A stretch of 64,000 nt of DNA, from positions 2,914,001 through 2,978,000 of the forward strand of contig JANCIK010000011.1 in NCBI GenBank assembly GCA_028532985.1, read 5' to 3'. A program made the position numbers and the translations under genes. The notes beneath the pieces are model-generated. The model searched no databases. It had not been told where the DNA came from and worked only from the letters and a program-made list of their open reading frames with translations. The stretch comes from Stropharia rugosoannulata. Its lineage: Eukaryota > Basidiomycota > Agaricomycetes > Agaricales > Strophariaceae. This document shows, piece by piece, positions 1 to 12,669 of this stretch. Each line of letters starts with the position of its first letter. Positions within the stretch are counted from its first letter, which is position 1.

Positions 1-1196
1 ATATTCAAAATGTCTGATTTTTATGTATCAACATAGTTAGGATTACATTCATGACTACATCGTCCTTCTATCTATGTATCTCTGTATTGGAACAATCAGT
101 AAGGGTATAAGGTATGGGATAAGTAAATACAGCTGTGGCAGGTAGTCCCGGAGAACTTGAAGTCGAATAGGGCGGGGCTCGGTGCACCCCGCAACATCTG
201 TGGGGTAAGTGGCTGTGTTGTCCATGCTACTTCCAGAAGATGTTGCTCTTGAAACTGATCGAGGATGACGCTCTCTCTTCTGCAAAAAGCCTATAGTACA
301 GCTTCCCGTCGCCACTCATCGAGCGCCAGACATCGGCGGCTTTCTTGCTCAGTTCCGGCGTCCATTAACCTTGTGTGCTCGTATATAATCGCTTCTGAAT
401 AATATGAAGCAGTTCGAAGGTCGTTTAATTTTTGTTGATTTTTCGTTTGATGAAGGTGTGACTGCGCTGTTGAAGGCGATTTGGAATAAATCAACTGTAG
501 TGAACGACTGCTTCTTCGAACGACAAGGATTAGTATCCTTCTGGTATTCTCGGGCTTGAACTGGCGGCTTTAATAGATTGATGTACTCCGTGAGTAGATG
601 GGTAGTAAGAGTGTGGACGGGGATTTAAGTTGGATGGGAACTCCATGGTTTGATCTGGTGGGTATTAATGCAAATGGGGTACGGCTGAGGTGAGGGATGT
701 TCGAGAGGTATTTATACCCCTCCGGAGGTGTTGCTCTACAGCCATGACGTGCCACCGCATGTAATGCACAGTGCCGAAGTTATGAAAGCGCGGGTGTAGG
801 TAACGATGGTGGGACGATCTCTGTTTTCCTTTCTGGGGTAATTAGTACATGTTCGGTGTTGACAATAAAGCACAGATAACCTATCTGGGGTAAGTATCGC
901 TGAGATGTAAGTTGACATCGTGCGTGCCGATGCAATTTCACCATTTCCGGTGGACTAGTTGGCCTTTCCCGATCAAAAGCGGTAGGCACTTGATGGTGAA
1001 TTATTGACCACTGTGTGTTTGGTAATAATTGAGAGCCGTGGCCTGACCTCCGTTTCTCATAGTTCGTTTATTAGTGTCTCGTTAAATTGGAGTCACTAAT
1101 CATTTTTTTCTTTGCTGCTATAGACATGATACAGCCGTATAATATATAATTTGAATCAGATACGGCGTGCCATTGTCCTGCGGGAAATTCATATGT
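1..1196 (+). repeat. Dispersed/tandem repeat unit, copy 1 (5' end cut by window)
   Basis: Base 1 corresponds to about 7714 in copy 3, so this copy is truncated by the window edge. It shares long blocks with 4444-6130 and 7690-9330, including 'gacaataaagcacagata', 'aatagattgatgtactccgt' and 'ctctgttttcctt'. I see no coding potential: open frames are short, differ between copies and lack recognisable domains. It ends at 'gggaaattca', after which the copies diverge into low-complexity DNA. It lacks the solo LTR found in copy 3 and so preserves the empty site at about 1150. Confidence 0.75.
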
Positions 1197-1456
1197 TCAC
1201 TTCTTGCCTGGGTCGCTTACATGCTCAGTCTTGCATTTGTGGACTCACTTCTGCCCTCGACGCTCCTTCCTCGTTCTGCATCGACCACTCTCTTTGTCTC
1301 CCTCGCTCGCTTACCGATTCAGCTACTAGCCACGTTTCCTCGTTCAGTCAGTCTTATCTGACGCACTCGCTCGCTCCGTCCCCTCGCTGACTCACTCCTT
1401 GCCTACCCGCTCCCCCGCTCATTCCACATCCCACTCCACAACATCGCACCGCACCA

Positions 1457-1485
1457 CATCGTATCGTATCGTATCGTATCGTATC
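1457..1485 (+). repeat. Pentanucleotide microsatellite (ATCGT)n
   Basis: About five uninterrupted copies of 'atcgt'/'gtatc' lie inside the pyrimidine-rich stretch. Confidence 0.85.
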
Positions 1486-2944
1486 AAACCAGCCCACCCG
1501 CATATTCTCCAACCCCAATCCCCACTGTGGAACCGGATCCGGAGCCGTGTCCTCTCACCCGGATTGTACCTTTCTCCTCGCACTGGATGTCTCGGATCCC
1601 TAATTGCGCTCTGAAACGCTGCTCTGCGGCATTATCTGTCCGTCCCACTCTCCCTGTCTCTCCCTCGCTCCTTCACTCGCTCATCTCCTCGCTTCCTCGC
1701 CGGCTATCTCCTTGCCTTCTTTGCTCGCTCGCTCACTCATTTCCTCGGTTCCTCGCTCGCTCTGTCCCTGAATCATCTTTGCCTGCGTCTTCCCTCCCTC
1801 CATCGATGCCGCATTTGCACCGCACCCAGCCGCACCGCATCAGACCAACGCACGGACGCACCCGCACCCGCCCGAGCTCCAATCGCTCCACTGTGTTCTG
1901 TCTCTTCCCGGTCTCGTACTACGTCCACGCCCGGTCCCAGCACATCCATTATCCGACATCCCAGTGGATACATCCAATTGGATCAATCATCCCGCCTCGC
2001 CACGCCGGACTGACAGCAGCGCGCGGGCTGGTGCTGGTGCTGGTAATGGTGATGAGGTGGGGCTCTCTACCTTATACTATCCGCCGCCTTCTGTACTGTA
2101 CATTCTATCCCCTGGCTTCTATCCTACGCCTTTTGTCAGTCCCTCCGCCCCCCGCCCTCCGCCCTATACCATCCATGATGCGCGCTTGGTTCTGCGCGTT
2201 CTGTGCTGGATCCTACAGGATCCTACACCGACCCCGGGGGAAATGGACAATTCGAAGTCCGGTGCGACTGCGGCGGGTGTGGAATTGAGCGCGATTCGTG
2301 CAGGTGAAGTGTATCGAGGCATGCATTGCGTTGTAAGGGAGGACATGGACGGTAAATCACGGAAGGCGGAAGGCGGTAGTACGGTGTGGTGGTGACGTTC
2401 GTGGGTCGGGCCATTAAGTGTATGCGCTGTGAAGTGCATGAGACGTGGCGGTGATTCTGAACAAGGCTGCGCGGGCGTCGACGGGAGGGGCATGCTTTGA
2501 CCGGAGCGGACCGCGGACCGGGGCGGATGGGTGCATTAGGGCGCCGCGGATGGGCGGGAGGTGGGCCGTGGGGCGTTCATATGTAGAGTGGGCGCGCCCG
2601 TGCATGCGCACGGGCAAGGGTAAGGTGAGGTGGGTGGGCGTGCGGAGCCCCCGGCCGGGGCAACGCGGCAACAATGCGAATGCCCATGTCAGATGGAGGT
2701 GTGCTACCATCCTAGGGCGCGGCTCCAGTTTCTGGGCGGACGCGGGTGTGGTGGCGGATGCGGACGCGGAGGCCTGTAGGGGCGGGTGTTGATGCTGAAG
2801 CGCTGAAAATTGAAAGCGTGAATGGAGTTGTGAGAGCGGGAGTCGGACGCAGGCGTGAACGGGGTGTGTGGGACTTTGAGGATGGACGGTCGGTCCATGT
2901 GCAAAGACTAGTGCCGGGACGGGGTTTATTGAACACTGGGGCAC

Positions 2945-2969
2945 GGGGGCAGGGCAGGGCAGGGCAGGG
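2945..2969 (+). repeat. G-rich (GGGCA)n repeat, quadruplex-capable
   Basis: Four or more GGG runs are separated by two bases ('ca'), which fits the G3+N1-7 pattern of G-quadruplex motifs. There is no gene close by to regulate. Confidence 0.7.
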
Positions 2970-4443
2970 AAAGGCCGGGGCCAGGGACGTGCACATGGAT
3001 GTGCGGAGGCTCGAGCTCGGGGAATGCGGGGTTGTGCGCGTGCGCGAGTGCTGGGACAGATGCGGACAGGGTGATGGAGATGGAGCGACGACAAGCAGGA
3101 TGGGACAGCCACGCTTTCCAAAGAGTACCAAGTACACAGGTGGCAGTGAGCTTGCCGTTCTCATCCGCACCGCTCTTGTTGCCTTGCGCGGAGGCGAATC
3201 CTCGGCCCGCCACGTATTCCAACCCTCGCTTTACTTTCCTCCACTCACACGTCACTGTCCTGCTATCCCAACAACTCACCTCGCCCTGCAACCGTTCGAC
3301 TCATTCATCCGATGTAGTACTGTCCATATCCCTTTCTCCACGTCCTGATCCCTGCGGCCCCCATATTAAGGTGTAGTGTTCTTTACTCGGGTGCTCTTGA
3401 GAGCGAGGTGAGTATTTTTGTTTTGTTTGCGAGGTCCCCTTGCGCGTGCGTCAAGGTGAAATCTGTGAGGTGGACCACTACGGGTAAGAAGTCCTTGTAA
3501 TAGATTTAAATGTGTACGTAGCGCGTGAAAATAGCAAACAGATGCGGTGCGAGTTTCTTTTGGACGTATGTGAAGAGAGGCGTGCGAAGCGTTTCTGAGA
3601 CGTTTTACGAGTGAGCGAGCGAAGGCGAGACGGAGACGATGCGAATTCGAAGAGGAGAGTAGCTAATCCAACTGCCATTTTCCGTTGTATTTACATGGGT
3701 TTTATACTACGAATTCATGGTCTGTGCGTCTAGCTAAATTTTAACGATCGTGTATGTAATTATTAAGGTACATGAAAGGTGGAGCGGTTCTCGTATGGCA
3801 AGGCGGATAGTTGGGAGGTGCGGGACGAGGGAGAGGGTAAAGGCGTGTTGCGAGCATGTGGGCCGGCGCTTGTGGCTTGGCCTTGGCGTGATTGTCGGCT
3901 CGGTTGTCTAAAAATAAATGATCGGTCGGTGCAGCGTCGTGTAGTTTCTGCATGCGCGGGTTGTTTTGTTGCTGGCTCTGTGTCGTGGCCCGTTGCTGTC
4001 GGTTGCGTGTGTATCATGCGTGCGATGCGCGTGCGGCTAGGCGGGTGGAGCGCGCGTGCGTTTAGTGAGACAAGTGCGTAATCCGTGCTTAGACACGGAT
4101 CCGCCCTTACAAAGGTACATCCGTGCTTTCTTTGATCTACCTATTGGGTGGACCCGCCGCGAACCCCAACGCAGTGTAGGACCTCAACTGCTGTAGGGCC
4201 ACCTTTCTAGAAGTGTATTCGAGCAACTGACCTCTGTTAGACAATCTCACGCCGTTAACACAATAGAGGCGACGCAAGGCATGCCGCATAGTCAGAGACG
4301 AGTTCTCCGAGATCAGTTTGTTCACATATAACTTCAAAGTAAACTATTGGTAACAAAGTCACGCGATGAACATCCCGCTTCATGCCTCAATTTCTCAGCC
4401 ACAATTCACAACCCGTTCTTCCTTCTAAACCGTCTATATCTCG

Positions 4444-7400
4444 TCACACTGGTTTCAAGCGCATTAGATAAGCAAAACAAATGATATTTATGTATGTCAC
4501 CAGTATCTATAAATAAGTACCACATCCTTGACTGCGTTGTACACGTATCTTCTTATTGGTATGATTAGTAGCGGTGTAAGCTATGATATAAGTAAAGACA
4601 TCTCTAGCAAGTCTCTTCGGAGTAGGCTCAAGAAGTAAAAAGTGAATCTTATCGGTACCTCTAATAGTAAGTGTAGGCAGACGGTGCCACCCTTTCATCG
4701 TTCAATTAGTAGTACTCGTCCAACAGTTTGTTGACTCCCAGTAATCGGGCATAGACCCATACCGGCAAGTGGATTTGTCGAAAGCATATTTCAGCTCGTG
4801 ATTGACCCACGACGAACGTTTTCGCCTGACGATAAATATTGGAAGGAGTCACGTTCGGTGGCGACTCGAAGCCTTATGGAAATGAGGACGGTATCTCTTT
4901 TTCCAAGTCCTTCCAAAATCCAAAATCCAAAATCAAAATTTAACTCCGCCTCCCAAATCCATCTGTAGAGCCTATGACCGCACGATAGTTGTAAAAAGCT
5001 GTATTGTTTTGGGATGTGATGGAGCCTGGAATTAATAACTTGTTCCGGGATTCCTCGTTACAAATTCAAGTGGACTTACCATGGACTGGGTTGGACTCCA
5101 CTTGTTCGACGGTTAGTGGAAGACATCGGCTGGTGGCACCTGAGCTAGGGTTCGTTGATTAATAGATTGATGTACTCCGTGGGTAGGTGGGTAAGGGGCC
5201 GGATGGGGTCTTAAGTCGGTTGGGGGCTCCATGGTGTGGTATAGTGGGTGCTCATGGGATACGGCTGGGTGGAGGATGTGCGAGGGGTATTTATACCCCT
5301 CCAAGGGTGTTGCTTTACGTACCACCGCATTAAACAATGATGAGGTGTTGTTTGCAGATCCTGAAAGCGCAGCCATGGATAACAGTGGTAGGACCATCTC
5401 TGTTTTCCTTTATGGGGTAAGTACATACGTTCGACGTTGACAATAAAGCACAGATACGCATCTGGGATAATTGCGCACTGAGATTGGTATTGGATATCAA
5501 ACTGAAATCACGCATGACGTTGGAATTTTGCCGCTTCGGGTCGAGCAGTTGGCCCTTTAGCGGATCGGAAGGGGAAGGTGTCTGTGCGTGAATGTTGGCC
5601 ACTGCGTTTAATAAAGTGGCCGTTCAGCTTCATTGTGCGGAGGTAGTTATGTACTCTACTCTCAGCTGGCCCAAGTCTGGGTCAAATTACCGTTTCTCTT
5701 TGTTGGCCGGTTAGTTGCAGGTGGGGTTGGAGTCAGTGACTATTAAATATTCAATCTATTCTGGTATAGACAGGATGGAAGGCGTAGTAGACTTTGTGAT
5801 CAATGATGCGTATTAATTGGCTTGATAGTGGCCATGGCGCGTGATGATTGGGAGAATGAAAAGAAAATTAAGAAAAGTGACCAGGGAGGAGAGTCACACT
5901 TTAGACTACATCAGGCGTGCGTTGAATAGGCAGTCTCTTACTGCATGTGTATCAAGTGCATAATACGAGTGTATTGGGCATGACTGTGTCATGCTGCCTC
6001 GCGCGGATGCACGCTCGCTCGGCCTGCCCCGACTTCCGACCCTGGGCAGGAAATTCATGATAAACCCCCCACTATCATCCAGTCGCTGTTTTTTCATGTC
6101 CTTGACTTGCCAGCGCGCGAGAGACAAAGACAAGGCGCATTGCCACACCCACTACATTGTATCAGACCGAGGCACCGACTCACCCGCCCATGCTCTGACA
6201 CCACACTGTGCATCATCTTCGTCTGTCGTAGCTCCCTTGATGTGTCGTCGTCCTGTCCAGCGCATATGCTATGCCAACGCACAAGAATGATGGGCGGACG
6301 GTGTCTCTGAGGATAGCGAGCGTGGACGGGAGGTGGGGCTGTGGGGTCGTGTGGGGCGTGTGTGGGTGGAGGACGACGAGGGCGCGGGACGGGCAGATGC
6401 GGGGGATGTCGTAGATGGGTGTCGTGTTAGGCGTGAACGTGGGGAGTGGGACTCTGAGGACGGACAGTAGCCGTGCGAGGCAGTGTGGGACACGAGCCTA
6501 TGCGGAGAATTGCTTAAGGCGTCGGCAGCGCCGGGCGTGGGTCTTAGTCATCATTTCCCTCAGGATACTCCAGGACCTGTGATCGCCTTTGTTCTACATA
6601 TTACCACCATCACATCTTCATCAGCTCGGCTACTACTCGACTTCAGCAGAGGACAAGGATGGCGTACTTCACATGCGGGGATGGGGTAGAATGGCTGACA
6701 TAGGCGTGGCCGTCTGGAACTCTATGAGTTTGACCGAGCGTCGATAAGCATGTCTATGAAGTTAGTCATAGTGCAGAAGCGAGTCAGATGAATGGAATGC
6801 CACAGGCAGTGACGAGCTCTACAGGATCGACTTGTTCCTATGCTGCTAAGAAATAGTGAACAATGGGCCAACGGATACGCCTCTGATTCTCCGGAGGGTA
6901 ATTTCTCCCTGTTGGAGTTGGCCAAGCCAGCATCGATGATGGAGCTCAATAATTGGAATGGACATTAGTAATTAGATTACTAATCTGCCTACGTACAGAA
7001 TTTTCTAGTAAAATACTTCGTAGTGTATTTAAGTGCCCATAGGGCAACCCAATAGACAGCCTTTTATTTGTCTATCTTTCCAATACTCCCTCGACCTTTC
7101 CTTCCTTTCAAGTCTCACTTAGCATCCTCACCCGTGCGCCTTGTCCTCATCGCTCCCCCTCGGCCTTATCGATATCCCCTCCACGCTGTCATATTCCAAT
7201 GGCTGCACGCCGCACGGATACAACCTTCATAGATGCACGCTCCGCATCCGCATCCGCCCGCCCTTGCACCACCTCTGCTTCATCCCGCTGCCTCGGACTT
7301 CCGGACGTACGACAGGTAACGTACCGGAGTCTTCCCATTGACCCCTGTCCACCGTCCGTCCTCCAGCCTCCGCCCTTGGTCCCTTTTCCGTCCTCCGCCC

Positions 7401-7560
7401 TGTGCCTTCACTGCCGCGTCTCTGGCTCCGCATACACAAACACAAGCCCCACCCCGTCCAGGAACCGCACCAGCATACCAGTGTATCCGTTCATCTAAGC
7501 CCGGTGACGGTACATTGCTGGTGTCAGCAAAGTGCGTCCCGTTTAGATTTCGAATCACTG
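4444..7560 (+). repeat. Tandem repeat unit, copy 2
   Basis: It starts with 'tcacactggttt..agcgcattagata', the same start as copy 3 at 7690, so the spacing is 3246 bp. The R1 block (U1 shared with copy 1) lies at about 5110-6130. The 3' block ('caggaaccgcaccagca', 'gtgcgtcccgtttagattt') matches 10505-10630 and 17780-17890. The stretch 6640-6790 ('aggcgtggccg', 'tctatgaagttagtcata') matches 17380-17460. The copies are strongly diverged and no protein-coding gene is visible. Confidence 0.65.
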
Positions 7561-7689
7561 GGTGGTAATTAACGAGCCGAGTTGGAGCGACACACATTTT
7601 TGGAGTGCGCACCGCCCTCGCCGACTGTGCGCACATGATACTTGGGTATATTATTTGTTGGAATTTTCAATCAAACGTTCAACTTCAAG

Positions 7690-10600
7690 TCACACTGGTT
7701 TTGAGCGCATTAGATATTCAAAATGTCTGATATTTATGTATCAACATAGTTAGGATTACATTTTTGACCAGATCGACCCTGTATCTTTGTATTGGCACAA
7801 TAAGTAGTGGTGTAAGGTATGGGATAAGTAAATACAGCTGTAGCAGGTTGTTCTGGAGGACTTGAAGTCGAATAGGGTGGGGCTCGCTGGACCCGCAACG
7901 TTTGTGAGGTAAGTGGCTGTGTTGTCCATGCTACTTCCAGAGAATGTTGCTCTTGAAACTGATCGAGGATGACACACTCTCTTCTGCAAAAAGCCTATAG
8001 TACAGCTTCCCGTCGCCACTCATCGAGCGCCAGACATCGGCGGCTTTCTTGCTCAGTTCCGGCGTCCATTAACCTTGTGCGCTCGTATATAATCGCTTCT
8101 GAATAATATGAAGCAGTTGGAAGGATAATATGAAGCAGTTCGAAGGTCGTTTAATTTTTGTTGATTTTTCGTTTGATGAAGGTGTGACCGCGCTGTTGAA
8201 GGCGATTTGGGATAAATCAACCGGGCTGAACGACTGCTTCTTTGAACGACAAGGATTAGTATCCTTCTGGTATTCTCGGGCTTGAACTAGCAGCTTTAAT
8301 AGATTGATGTACTCCGTGAGTAGGTGGGTAGTAAGAGTGTGGACGGGGATTTAAGTTGGGTGGGGGCTCCATGGTTTGTGTGGTGGGTATTGATGGGGTA
8401 CTGATTGGTGGGGGATGTTCGAGTTGTATTTATACCCCTCCGGAGGTGTTGCTTTACAGCCATGACGTGCCACCGCATGTGATGCACAGTGCCGAGGTTA
8501 TGAAAGCGCAGGCGTAGGTAACGATGGTAGGACGATCTCTGTTTTCCTTTATGGGGCAAGTAGTACACATGTTCGGCGTTGACAATAAAGCACAGATAAC
8601 CTATCTGGGGTAAGTTTTGCTGATATTGGTATCAGAAATTACATTGACATCGTGCGTGCCATTGGAATTTCACCATTTCGGGTGGACCAGTTGGCCTTTG
8701 ACCACCGTGCGTTTGATAATGATTGAGAGCCGTGGCCTGACCTCCGTTTCTCTTAGTTCGTTTATTAGTGGCTCGTCAGGTTGGAGTCGCTGAACATTTT
8801 TTATCTTTGCTGTTATAGACATGATAGAACCGTACAATATATTATTGTAAGGTGCGCTATTTGCGTGCGCGCAGAAAAGATCCATTTGGTATAGGTTGAT
8901 CGAAGGAATATCTTTGGGTTTCGAGCATCATGGCAAGAATATTCTGGAGAGAACTCGGTTGGCCCTCAGGAGTTAGGAGAAGTTTTACATTTTATTTATA
9001 TACACATGCTTTTACAGTATAAAAAGACGCTGTGTACATGTAGCTAGGCAGTTAATTGGCGACCCACCTTCGTTTTACCATCCACAGCTCATTTACGATC
9101 AGTTTATAGAGCCTTACCTCGTCAAATCCACTCTACATTAGTCAATCATTTATTCTCTTATTTCTCTGCCTTGAACTGCCCTCAAGACGACCCCACCAGT
9201 CGTCGCTCGCTCTTACACACACATTATCAATCTTACATTATCTGGATCAGATACAGCATGCCATTGTGCTGCGAGAAATTTATTATAGAACAACCCACCG
9301 TCATTCAGTCATGGTTCGTGAATGTCCATGACCTGTCAGCACGCGAGAGATACACGGCACGCTACGGCGTGTTCGGCGTGACGGTGCGCTGTATACTATG
9401 TTCCCTGACATTCATCGGTTTGGGTCGCTATCATATATAGAATCTTGTCCTCGCCATCACCAGTGCCTGCACTCGATATCACACGATACACCTCTGGGAG
9501 CTTCACCGCGCTCGCCTACACCGCCCCCGCCCTTGTACAACGCATGCACAGCGAACCCCGAACCCGGAGCCGCATGCGCCTTCTGCTGCCCTTCCTTTCA
9601 CTTCGCGTTGGACTTTAAGTCACGTCGTGGACTCTAAAACGATGCTTCAATTGCAATAGTTGTCTTTCTGCTTCGAGAGCTCGCGCGCCTTGTCTCACTT
9701 GCACGCTGCTTCTTTCGCACACGCTCGCTCGTTGACTCTGTTTGGCTGCCGCTCGTTATGCTCCCCCCCTTCTTCTCTTCTCCCTGCGCTCGCCTGTCTC
9801 GCACTTTAAACTTGCCTCGCACGTTTGCTCCATCTGGCTCACTCAAGTTTCTGGTTCACTCCGCCACCCCTTCCCCCGCCCGTGCGCGCATTCCCGTGAC
9901 CAATCTTTGTCATTATTTCCCACCAGTACTCTCAGGTAATCAATCGTCTTTGATCGCCTTCATCCTATTACCATCGTCAACTCCTCATCAGCTTTCTCGA
10001 TCTTGGCGATTTGGCTATCTTCACTATGCTACAGCAGCTTAACAGACATGTCTGAATCGACTTCACCACAGAGGACACGAATGGTGTAGCGCGTAGGCAG
10101 GGTTGAGGTGGAACGGGTGACGTAGGCGTGTTCGTATGGCATCCACCCGCTTTTTTACCCGGGCATCGCTACCATGCCCTTGCAGCAATGATCTGCACAT
10201 ACTTCACTTTCTGTGTTCTTAGATTGTGCTTCGTACATGTCCTCCCAGGCGCATCCCGCGTCACGAAATGCGGTCCCGGCCTAATCTATCCCTTCGTCTT
10301 TTCCCTACCGTCCCGCCAAATACCTTTTGCCCCGCCACATCCCGCGCGCAAACGATCTGTCCTCCGTCCTCTGCCTTTGTCCCTCTTCCGTCTTCCACCC
10401 TGCATCCGGCCTCCTCCACCGCCTGCGCCGCATACACCAACACCTTCACCGCCCCGACATTCGCTTCTTCCACCACCCGCCCCGCCCCACCGTCTGCAAC
10501 TTCCCCACCCACCAACACCCATCCCGTCCAGGCACCGCACCAGCACGCCAGTGTATCTATCTATCTAAGCCCGTTGACGTTACCTGTTGCTGTTATAATC

Positions 10601-10700
10601 ACAGTGCGTCTGTTTAGATTTTTGAAGAAGCACGTTCGGCTGCTGGTGTGGTTTATCGGGCCAGACCCTTCTCTTACTCTACAGAGACTGATCGTAAACC
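7690..10700 (+). repeat. Tandem repeat unit, copy 3 (carries a solo LTR)
   Basis: This is the best match to copy 1: blocks near 7714-8845 align with 1-1150 almost base by base, with a small internal duplication of 'aatatgaagcagtt' at 8104-8145. The element is interrupted at 8846-9237 by a solo LTR. Its 3' part at 10060-10700 is shared with 6640-7560 and with copy 4. Pyrimidine-rich segments produce spurious open frames. Confidence 0.7.
8846..9237 (+). mobile_element. Solo LTR related to the 37.1 kb LTR family
   Basis: It begins TGTAAGGtGCGCTATTTGCGTG and ends ..ATTATCAATCtTACA. The gag element's LTR at 37149 starts and ends the same way and shares 'aggcagttaatt', 'ctcaagacgacc' and 'ccagtcgtcgctcgc'. 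It is 392 bp against 315 bp, so it is a diverged subfamily. It is flanked by a 4-bp direct repeat TTAT (8842-8845 and 9238-9241). Copy 1 of the host repeat reads straight through the equivalent position, so the empty site is also present. No internal region or second LTR follows. Confidence 0.85.
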
Positions 10701-11435
10701 AGTGCTAGTAATGTATGTAGATATGTATGTGCCCACACGGCGGCACGGACGCTCTTCTGACGACCGTATGTATGCATAGTTGTTCACTGCGTCATACGAG
10801 CGCAATCGTTTATGGCTGAGTCTAGTCAGAATCGCGTAATAGCACCCCCTTGAGTAGGCGTATGCTACTTGGCTGGTGTTTTCTATTATTCTATAAGTCG
10901 GATTGGACGTCTCAGCTTAAGCACACTGTTACCTACTAGTGGAGTGAAAATACCTATCTGGAACAGTCACCCGTTACATACTTCTATTCCTACCTCTTGT
11001 TTTTATGTTAGCGCCAGTCATATCCCGGCTGCATGTCGCACATAGACGAGCTGCAACAACCGTTGCATTAACCCATGCTCTGCGCTTGCTTTCCCTCAGT
11101 CTGCGCGCGCTCTTTTACTGTTTCACTTTGGTGCGCCCTGCCCGGGGGAATGCGGCCCAGGGTCGCAGCCCGGGACCGTAGGTGGGGGCAAGGGGACGCC
11201 CAACACTGCAATTTTTGTGATTTACCAAATATTCTGTGATTGGAGGCTGAAGCTGAAGCTTAGCTGAACCAGTCAAGATGCGGCAATCAGCACGCCCGGG
11301 CTGGACGCCCCGTGGACCACTCTCCAACCGCTCAAGTATCCAATATATGGGCAGGTACTGTCTGAGATTGACTGAGCGGTTCTGTCTACATCACACAGTC
11401 CTTACGATGAACTGAATAATAAACGTGGATCACTT
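10701..11435. other. Intergenic; no gene seen
   Basis: There are no convincing open frames. A GC-rich patch with repeated CCCGGG lies at 11140-11310. The stretch is the 3' flank of the minus-strand membrane protein gene. Confidence 0.5.
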
Positions 11436-12669
11436 CTACTCGTTCATTCCATCCCTGCTCGTTGCCCGTGCGATAAAAGTCAAGTTGTGTCCAAAAGTAG
11501 TATTGACTGTGGAGTCCCTTGCAGCTGACTGATCGTGAAACTGAAGGGTGGACATGGGTAATGTATTCTCCACAAAAGTACAACCCGGGTTTGGAGACAT
11601 GCTAATCTGGGCAATCATAAGTGTTGGGGCTAGTACCTGTTAATTGCGTAATGAGTTGCAAATATGAGAGGTATATGATTGGGAGAAAATCTTACCGTCA
11701 TGAACAATGTCACGGCGCCGACATATGAGTTAAATGTAACAGCAAGCATAATACTATGGCTCGAAAATACAACTACATTGATCAAGACATTCAAAACAGA
11801 GGCCACGGAGTATATCACCGAAGATTCAATGGCAAAAGCAATAATGTTCCGGTATCGCTGATTGTTCCGTGTTTCACTTATTGATCTCGTTATGTGTCGG
11901 CATATGAAGACAGTAGATGTGATAGTAGTTAAAGCTGTCATTGAATAGAAGCAAATAAGGCCGATGTCTGAGATTTTTGGAAATTGTGCCGAAGGTTTCG
12001 CGAATAGAAGTAGTCCTTTAAGCGTAATGGTAACAATAACCATGGCTGTTATGCCTGTCAAAAAAAACAAAAATAAATATTATTTATATGGAAAGATGAC
12101 CTACCAATTTCAAGCGCCAGGAATAAAACAGGAATTTTGATGGCCATAAAAGATTCACCGGCTAAGTGGTAGCATCTCCACACCTTGATTGAATAAATAT
12201 TATTACTCTTTGAGAAAATTGTATAAAAAGGAATAGATGTTACCAGAAGGCCATCTGAAGTAATTGCCTGTAAATTACTTATAAGTGTAATTGCAAATGA
12301 AGTCGAAGAGTTGTATTCAGTTATGTTGCATATAAAGTTGGTTAGCATTGATTGACCATTGTTGATAAAGCAGTTGTTTAGCAGTCTCCACTCAATCACA
12401 AGGTTTGCAATAGTTGTGCTTGTTAGCGTTAAAAGAGCACAAATGATAATAAGGCTTCGGGCTTGTTTTTTGAACGCTTTTTTGAATTACAAGAGGGGCA
12501 GAATGTTTAATGAATTAAAACACGTACCGCAGAAGTAGATCGTGATTATCGAAACAGCTGTGTAATTGCCTACTCCGGTCAATAGACAAAATTGAGAAAT
12601 ATATGTGACATCTACTATTTACTTACCGGTGAGGAAAGCAAATAAAAGTGTAGAATCCAACTCAGCCAT
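11436..12669 (-). CDS. Seven-helix membrane protein, Agaricomycete receptor-like family
   Basis: This is a spliced minus-strand gene. I place the start at 12669 (MAELDSTLLFAFLTG), which puts the first helix at the N-terminus as in relatives; an in-frame upstream ATG at 12855 would add a non-matching extension. Short introns fall at about 12626, 12530, 12230 (donor gtaaca, acceptor tcaag), 12100 and 11695. Removing them gives a chain with about seven hydrophobic segments. The central motif SDGLLVWRCYHL and the downstream 'IAFAIESSVIYSVASVL' helix are typical of a large uncharacterised Agaricomycete seven-helix family. The last exon carries the family-like 'LAPTLMIAQISM' helix end and a polar tail rich in Asn/Thr. 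The role is unknown; receptor-like function is inferred only from topology. Confidence 0.7.

Larger units (their letters stand above)
1197..4442. other. Low-complexity gene-poor stretch between repeat copies
   Basis: The first part (about 1200-2200) is a C/T-rich strand with many 'ctcgctcgct' and 'cgcaccgcac' runs. The next part (about 2240-3100) is G-rich. Long open frames occur on both strands but are compositional: Pro/Ser/Arg- or His-rich, no domains, overlapping in several frames. 4080-4099 holds a small inverted repeat, ATCCGTG...CACGGAT. I see no gene here. It is probably the diverged remainder of repeat copy 1. Confidence 0.55.

Noticed and set aside
1527..3348. Long open frames of 115-253 residues on both strands
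   Set aside because: They lie in strand-biased C/T or G-rich DNA, overlap in several frames, consist of Ser/Pro/Arg/His runs and are not conserved between repeat copies.
10128..10708. Overlapping Pro-rich frames up to 160 residues
   Set aside because: The equivalent parts of copies 2 and 4 do not keep the frame; compositional artefacts of a pyrimidine-rich repeat.
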